Source: Oleiagrimonas sp963747595
GTDB taxonomy: Bacteria > Pseudomonadota > Gammaproteobacteria > Xanthomonadales > Rhodanobacteraceae
DNA: 64,000 nt
Assembly (NCBI GenBank): GCA_963747595.1
Contig: CAVVFO010000002.1
Coordinates: 1,240,001 to 1,304,000, forward strand
Direction: 5' to 3'
The notes under the pieces are model-generated. The model did not search any database and was not told where the DNA came from. It worked only from the letters and a program-made list of their open reading frames with translations. The stretch's first letter is position 1, and each line of letters starts with the position of its first letter. Of this stretch, positions 60,138 through 64,000 are shown in pieces. A program made the position numbers and the translations under genes.

Positions 60138-60872
60138 ATGACGACACTGTCCACCCAGAAGCTCGCTGTCCTGATCGATGCGGACAATGCCCAGCCGGCG
60201 ATCATCGAAGGGCTGCTGGCGGAGATCGCCAAGTACGGCACCGCGCACGTCAAGCGCATCTACGGCGACTGGACCGGCACGCACCTGCGCAGCTGGAAAG
60301 ACTCATTGCTGACCCACTCCATCCAGCCGATCCAGCAGTTCGGCTACACCCGGGGCAAGAACGCCACCGATTCGGCGATGATCATCGATGCCATGGATCT
60401 GCTCTACACCGAGCGCTTCGATGGTTTCTGCATCGTCTCCAGCGACAGCGACTTCACGCGTCTGGCCGCGCGCATCCGCGAGTCCGGCCTGACCGTGTAC
60501 GGCTTTGGCGAAAAGAAGACGCCGGAACCCTTTGTTGCCGCCTGCGACAAATTCATCTTCACCGAACTGTTGCTGGAAAAACCCGAGGACGAACATCCGC
60601 ACAAGCGCGTCTCCACGGCCAAGCTGAAGCAGGACACACGGCTCGTCGGCCTGCTGCGCAATGCCACGGATGCCAGTTCCGACGACACGCGCTGGGCGAA
60701 CCTGGGCCAGGTCGGCAGCAACATGGCGAAGCAGGCGCCCGAGTTCGACCCGCGCAACTACGGCTACCGCAAGCTCAGTGACCTGGTCGCGGCCACTCAG
60801 CTGTTCGACATCGAGGAACGCGGCGAAGGCTCGCAGCGCATGATCTATCTGCGCGACAAGCGCAACAAGTAG
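60138..60872 (+). CDS. NYN-domain protein with C-terminal LOTUS/OST-HTH-like domain
   Basis: A 244-residue protein. LAVLIDADNAQPAIIEGLLAEI, NATDSAMIIDAMDLLYTE and FCIVSSDSDFTRLAARIRESG give the NYN (PIN-like) nuclease acids in the first 130 residues. The C-terminus (FDPRNYGYRKLSDLVAATQLFDIEER) matches the OST-HTH/LOTUS RNA-binding module. It may process or silence RNA; the exact substrate is not known. ATG 60138 has GAAGGAA just upstream. Confidence 0.85.
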   Translation: MTTLSTQKLAVLIDADNAQPAIIEGLLAEIAKYGTAHVKRIYGDWTGTHLRSWKDSLLTHSIQPIQQFGYTRGKNATDSAMIIDAMDLLYTERFDGFCIVSSDSDFTRLAARIRESGLTVYGFGEKKTPEPFVAACDKFIFTELLLEKPEDEHPHKRVSTAKLKQDTRLVGLLRNATDASSDDTRWANLGQVGSNMAKQAPEFDPRNYGYRKLSDLVAATQLFDIEERGEGSQRMIYLRDKRNK

Positions 60873-60903
60873 GTTCAGCGACTTCAGGCAAAGTCGAGCA
60901 CAC

Positions 60904-62211
60904 ATGAAACATCCCGCCTCCCTCCCCGAGCACCTGCGGCGCCAGCTGCATACGGTCGCCGAGGATGCGCCGTTGTGTGTCGCCTTCAGCGGCGGTCACG
61001 ATTCCAGTGCGCTGCTGCACGCATTGAGTCGGCTCGTACAGCCGGAGCAGCGACGGCTACGCGCCGTGCATGTCGATCACGGGCTGCACCCGCACAGCGC
61101 CGACTGGGCGAGATGGTGTGCACGGACGTGTGCCGAATTGCGCGTTCCGCTTGCGGTACGGCATGTGCACGTGGACCTGCGGGACCAAGGCGTCGAGGCC
61201 GCCGCGCGACATGCCCGCTACGCCGCCATGAAAGAACTGCTGCGCGACGGCGAGCTACTTTTGACCGCCCACCATCAGGATGACCAGGCCGAAACCCTGT
61301 TGCTGAAACTTCTGCGGGGCGCGGGGCCACATGGCCTGGGAGGCATGCGGGAACTGCGGCCGCTCGGCGCAGGACAGCTGTGGCGCCCGCTTCTGGGTCT
61401 TCCCGGCTCCGTGCTGCGCGCATATGGCCAGGCCAACGACTTGCGGCCGATCGACGACCCCGCTAACGATGATGCCGGCATGGCACGCAATGTCCTGCGG
61501 CACAGCGTCCTGCCAGCCATCCAGGCACGATGGCCGCATGCTGCGTCCTTGCTGGCGCGGGCCGCCGGACAGCAACGTGAGGTCGCCGCGTATCTGGATG
61601 CGCAGGTCGATATCGCATTGCGTGGCGTGCGCGCGGGCCCCACGCTGCACGCCCCGGCCTGGCTGCAGCTACATGACGCCCTGCGCGGCCTGGTTCTGGA
61701 ACGCTGGCTGCACGACCAGCAGCTGCCGGCACCGACCCGGCCGCAGCGTGCGCAGCTGGAGTGCCAGCTACGCGAGGCACGGCCCGGGCGTCAGCCTCGG
61801 ATCACCTGGCCGGGTGCGGAAGTGCGCCCCTGGGGCGGCCATTTGTACGCCATGCAGCCGCTGTCCAGCCCGCCCCGTGACTGGCAGGCTGAATGGCATA
61901 CGCCCGAGCTGCAACTGCCGGACCATGCAGGGCGCCTCGCCTGGACCCGCACGCCACAGAAACATCCCGCCTTGTCCGTGCGGCTGGATGTCCGCGGCGC
62001 CCGTCTCAAGCCAGCCGGCGATCGTTTCACGCGCGAGGTGCGGGATCTCTACCAGCAGGCCCGCATCCCGCCATGGCGACGCCGGCGCTGTCCATTCATT
62101 CATGATCAGCACGGCACATTGCTGAGTGTCGGCGGGCTGTGGCACAGCGCCGAAGGGCAACTGCTGTTCGAACAGATCGGCGCCTGTCCACTCTGGCATC
62201 CCGGCTGCTGA
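60904..62211 (+). CDS. tilS: tRNA(Ile)-lysidine synthase
   Basis: A 435-residue ATP-dependent ligase that converts C34 of tRNA-Ile(CAU) to lysidine. The PP-loop SGGHDS lies at residues 29-34, and HVDHGLHPHSADWARWC and LLTAHHQDDQAETLLLKLLRGAGPHGLGGM follow. The C-terminal domain (KPAGDRFTREVRDLYQQARIPPWRRRRCPFI) is the standard substrate-binding part. Length is normal. Confidence 0.95.
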   Translation: MKHPASLPEHLRRQLHTVAEDAPLCVAFSGGHDSSALLHALSRLVQPEQRRLRAVHVDHGLHPHSADWARWCARTCAELRVPLAVRHVHVDLRDQGVEAAARHARYAAMKELLRDGELLLTAHHQDDQAETLLLKLLRGAGPHGLGGMRELRPLGAGQLWRPLLGLPGSVLRAYGQANDLRPIDDPANDDAGMARNVLRHSVLPAIQARWPHAASLLARAAGQQREVAAYLDAQVDIALRGVRAGPTLHAPAWLQLHDALRGLVLERWLHDQQLPAPTRPQRAQLECQLREARPGRQPRITWPGAEVRPWGGHLYAMQPLSSPPRDWQAEWHTPELQLPDHAGRLAWTRTPQKHPALSVRLDVRGARLKPAGDRFTREVRDLYQQARIPPWRRRRCPFIHDQHGTLLSVGGLWHSAEGQLLFEQIGACPLWHPGC

Positions 62212-62276
62212 CAACGCACTGCCGGTGCACACCGCGGCGATTGATTCCACCCCCTGCTTGCGTTAGTTTTCCGATC

Positions 62277-62546
62277 ATGACGTCTTCCAAGCCTTCCGCG
62301 CCCGCATCCGACGACAACCCGCGCATCGTCCATTTCGAGCAATCGCTGGACGAACTGGAAACGCTGGTGGGGCGCATGGAAGATGGCGAGCTCAGTCTGG
62401 ACGACTCGCTGAAATCCTTTGAACGCGGCGTCACCTTGTACCGCGACTGCCAGCAGGCGCTGGAACAGGCCGAGCAACGTGTGCGTGTCCTGCTCGACCC
62501 CGATGCGCCAGAGAGTGCCGAACCGTTTGTGCCCGATAGCCCTTGA
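62277..62546 (+). CDS. xseB: Exodeoxyribonuclease VII small subunit
   Basis: An 89-residue protein with FEQSLDELETLVGRMEDGELSLDDSLKSFERGVTLYRDCQQALEQAEQRV, the canonical XseB helical pair. It works with XseA in single-strand DNA degradation. It is next to ispA as in most proteobacteria. Confidence 0.95.
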   Translation: MTSSKPSAPASDDNPRIVHFEQSLDELETLVGRMEDGELSLDDSLKSFERGVTLYRDCQQALEQAEQRVRVLLDPDAPESAEPFVPDSP

Positions 62547-63465
62547 TACCCCGTTGATCCATTCCCATACGGGCACCCCCGATGCGCAGGTCCGCGCGCT
62601 GGTCGAGCGCGCCAATGCGGCCCTGCTGCTTGTGCTGCCAACGGAAGATGCCACGCCGACGCAACTGCATCGTGCCATGCGTTATGCCGTACTCAGCGGC
62701 GGCAAGCGATTGCGGCCATTGCTTGTGTATGCAGCAGGCTATGCAATCGGCGATGGAGGCGAAGCGCTGGATACCGCCGCATGCGCGGTCGAGCTGATCC
62801 ACGCCTATTCGCTGATCCATGATGATCTGCCGGCCATGGACGACGACCAACTGCGCCGTGGCAAGCCCACCTGTCACGTGGTATTCGGCGATGCCATGGC
62901 AATCCTCGCGGGCGATGCACTGCAGGCACTGGCGTTCGAACTGCTGTCCACGCCGCGATACCCAGGCGGAGTCGATGCCACCACGCAGTTACGCATGCTG
63001 CATACCCTGGGACAGGCCTGCGGCTCGTCCGGCATGGCCGGCGGCCAGGCACTGGACCTGTCCGCCATCGGTCGCAGCATCGATGTGGCCGCGCTGGAAA
63101 GCATGCATGCCCACAAGACCGGCGCCCTCATCCGTGCCTCGGTCCTCCTGGGCGCGCTGGCGGGCGGCTGCAACCAGGACACGACACTTGAGGCGATGGA
63201 CAGTTATGCGCATGCCGTGGGGCTGGCGTTCCAGGTGCGCGACGATATCCTCGACGTGGAAGGTGCCACCGACGTGCTGGGCAAGACCGCGGGCAAGGAT
63301 GCGGCTGGCGACAAGCCGACCTTTCCCTCCATCCTCGGCATGGACGCCTCGCGCACCCATCTCGATCGTCTGATAGAGCGGGCGCTGGAGGCCATCGCAC
63401 CGCTGCGCGGGGACACACGCCCCCTCACATGGCTGGCCCACTATGCGGCCCGGCGGACCCACTAG
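62503..63465 (+). CDS. ispA: Farnesyl diphosphate synthase (polyprenyl synthetase family)
   Basis: A 300-320-residue trans-prenyltransferase making farnesyl diphosphate, the substrate of uppS. GKRLRPLLVYAAG, the first Asp-rich motif DDLPAMDDDQLRRGKPT, GDAMAILAGDAL and the second Asp-rich motif RDDILDVEGATDVLGKTAGKDA are all in place. The start is uncertain: ATG 62503 overlaps xseB by 44 bp, while GTG 62515 and TTG 62554 are in frame and give lengths nearer the family norm. Confidence 0.92.
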   Translation: MRQRVPNRLCPIALDTPLIHSHTGTPDAQVRALVERANAALLLVLPTEDATPTQLHRAMRYAVLSGGKRLRPLLVYAAGYAIGDGGEALDTAACAVELIHAYSLIHDDLPAMDDDQLRRGKPTCHVVFGDAMAILAGDALQALAFELLSTPRYPGGVDATTQLRMLHTLGQACGSSGMAGGQALDLSAIGRSIDVAALESMHAHKTGALIRASVLLGALAGGCNQDTTLEAMDSYAHAVGLAFQVRDDILDVEGATDVLGKTAGKDAAGDKPTFPSILGMDASRTHLDRLIERALEAIAPLRGDTRPLTWLAHYAARRTH

Positions 63466-63518
63466 CCGATATCACGCAGAACGCGCCCCTGGTGCTGCGT
63501 CCCCACCGCTGCAGCCAC

Positions 63519-63550
63519 GCAAAAAGGCGGCCTCCCGGCCGCCTTTTTGC
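63519..63550. terminator. Bidirectional terminator between ispA and the DUF4870 gene
   Basis: A 14-bp perfect stem (gcaaaaaggcggcc at 63519-63532 with ggccgcctttttgc at 63537-63550) with a 4-nt loop. A and T tracts on the two arms allow termination from both sides of these convergent genes. Confidence 0.9.
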
Positions 63551-63551
63551 G

Positions 63552-64000
63552 TTATTGAATCAGGCGTAAATTGAATGGATATCGATAGCGTGCACCGGAG
63601 CTTGTCCTGACGGCAGCAATGACGCAGAACACCAGGTTGGCGATCCACAGCAACCATCCCAGGAAGGCGCCGATGACAATGAACGTCAATATCGCGCAGA
63701 TGACGTACCCGATCAGCACGGTGATCTGGAAATTCAGCGCTTCGCGCGCTTCTTCCACGATATAGGCCCTGGCGCTGCGGTCACGATACATCAGCCACAC
63801 GATCAGCGGCACGATGACGCTGAAAATGAAGCCCGACAGATGAGTCAGCAACGCGATATTGCGATCATCCTGCGAGGCGACCGGTGGCGGCGTGCTGTGT
63901 GGAGGTGGCTCGGGCGGCGGCGGTTGCCGCGGTGGTTCCGAGGGTGGAATCGGAGATGCTGCGGGCGGGGGCTTCGGCGGCTCGGACGACAGCGGCGGCA
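63552..64000 (-). CDS. DUF4870-like membrane protein with proline-rich N-terminus (partial)
   Basis: The open frame runs from the stop at 63552 to the window edge. The last 100 residues are a typical DUF4870 protein: LTHLSGFIFSVIVPLIVWLMY, EEAREALNFQITVLIGYVICAILTFIVIGAFLGW and ANLVFCVIAAVRTSSGARYRYPF, giving three membrane segments. Before this lies at least 45 residues of Pro-rich, Glu- and Ser-containing sequence. A TTG at 63851 could start the short form, but the continuous open frame suggests the Pro-rich part is translated. Confidence 0.75.
   Translation of the reverse strand, partial: PPLSSEPPKPPPAASPIPPSEPPRQPPPPEPPPHSTPPPVASQDDRNIALLTHLSGFIFSVIVPLIVWLMYRDRSARAYIVEEAREALNFQITVLIGYVICAILTFIVIGAFLGWLLWIANLVFCVIAAVRTSSGARYRYPFNLRLIQ

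Noticed and set aside
1..64000. CRISPR arrays, tRNA and rRNA genes
   Set aside because: No regularly spaced repeats of array type were seen, and I recognised no tRNA cloverleaf or rRNA segment; a covariance search would be needed to exclude a tRNA formally.

Overview
The window is a high-GC gammaproteobacterial chromosome segment carrying a transposable (Mu/B3-type) prophage. The host gene order tsf-pyrH-frr-uppS-cdsA-dxr-rseP-bamA-lpxD-fabZ-lpxA-lpxB-rnhB-dnaE-accA is the envelope/lipid cluster typical of Lysobacterales (Xanthomonadales). There is no skp between bamA and lpxD. Assignment to that order is an inference from synteny and product similarity; nothing here fixes the genus.

Layout. 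1-17190: the envelope/lipid-A/replication cluster, all on the + strand and mostly tightly packed or overlapping. 17213-18699: an IS110-family element of the IS1111 type (transposase on the - strand, 12-bp subterminal inverted repeats). It sits in one arm of a large palindromic intergenic repeat; a second, uninterrupted copy of that repeat follows accA. The non-coding end of the IS contains a 10-nt match to the uninterrupted target, as expected of a guide (bridge/seek) RNA. 19061-20020: accA. 20294-58609: a complete-looking 38.3-kb transposable prophage with TGT...ACA ends, terminal inverted repeats and an 8-bp flanking duplication. 58691-63465: host genes again (retropepsin-like zinc protease family, rimK, NYN-domain protein, tilS, xseB, ispA). 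The window ends in a DUF4870 gene on the - strand.

Prophage organisation, read right to left. The repressor (57500-58255, +) is divergent from a long - strand programme. That programme begins with a gp16-like DNA-binding protein, MuA-type DDE transposase, MuB-type ATPase, Gam, GemA and a Mor-type activator. A lipoprotein gene and a terminator follow, then the lysis cassette (holin-like, transglycosylase, Rz/Rz1) and a TraR/DksA zinc finger. Next come Mu-type packaging and head genes (gp27 to gp37 equivalents, with a PBECR2-like nuclease tail on the minor head protein). The tail is siphoviral (B3/D3112-like): tube, frameshifted chaperone pair, tape measure, tip proteins and fibre-like proteins. 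A GNAT-like gene lies at the extreme right end.

Points of interest: an identical 17-nt palindrome upstream of the lysis genes and of the head protease/scaffold gene, the positions of Mu's late promoters Plys and PI; a slippery CCCTTTTTTC in the tail chaperone gene; two lipoprotein genes inserted like morons; and a dense run of small frameshifts, mostly losses of a base, limited to about 23.9-32.3 kb of the tail module, while everything else is intact. That last pattern may be assembly error or recent decay and should be settled with reads.
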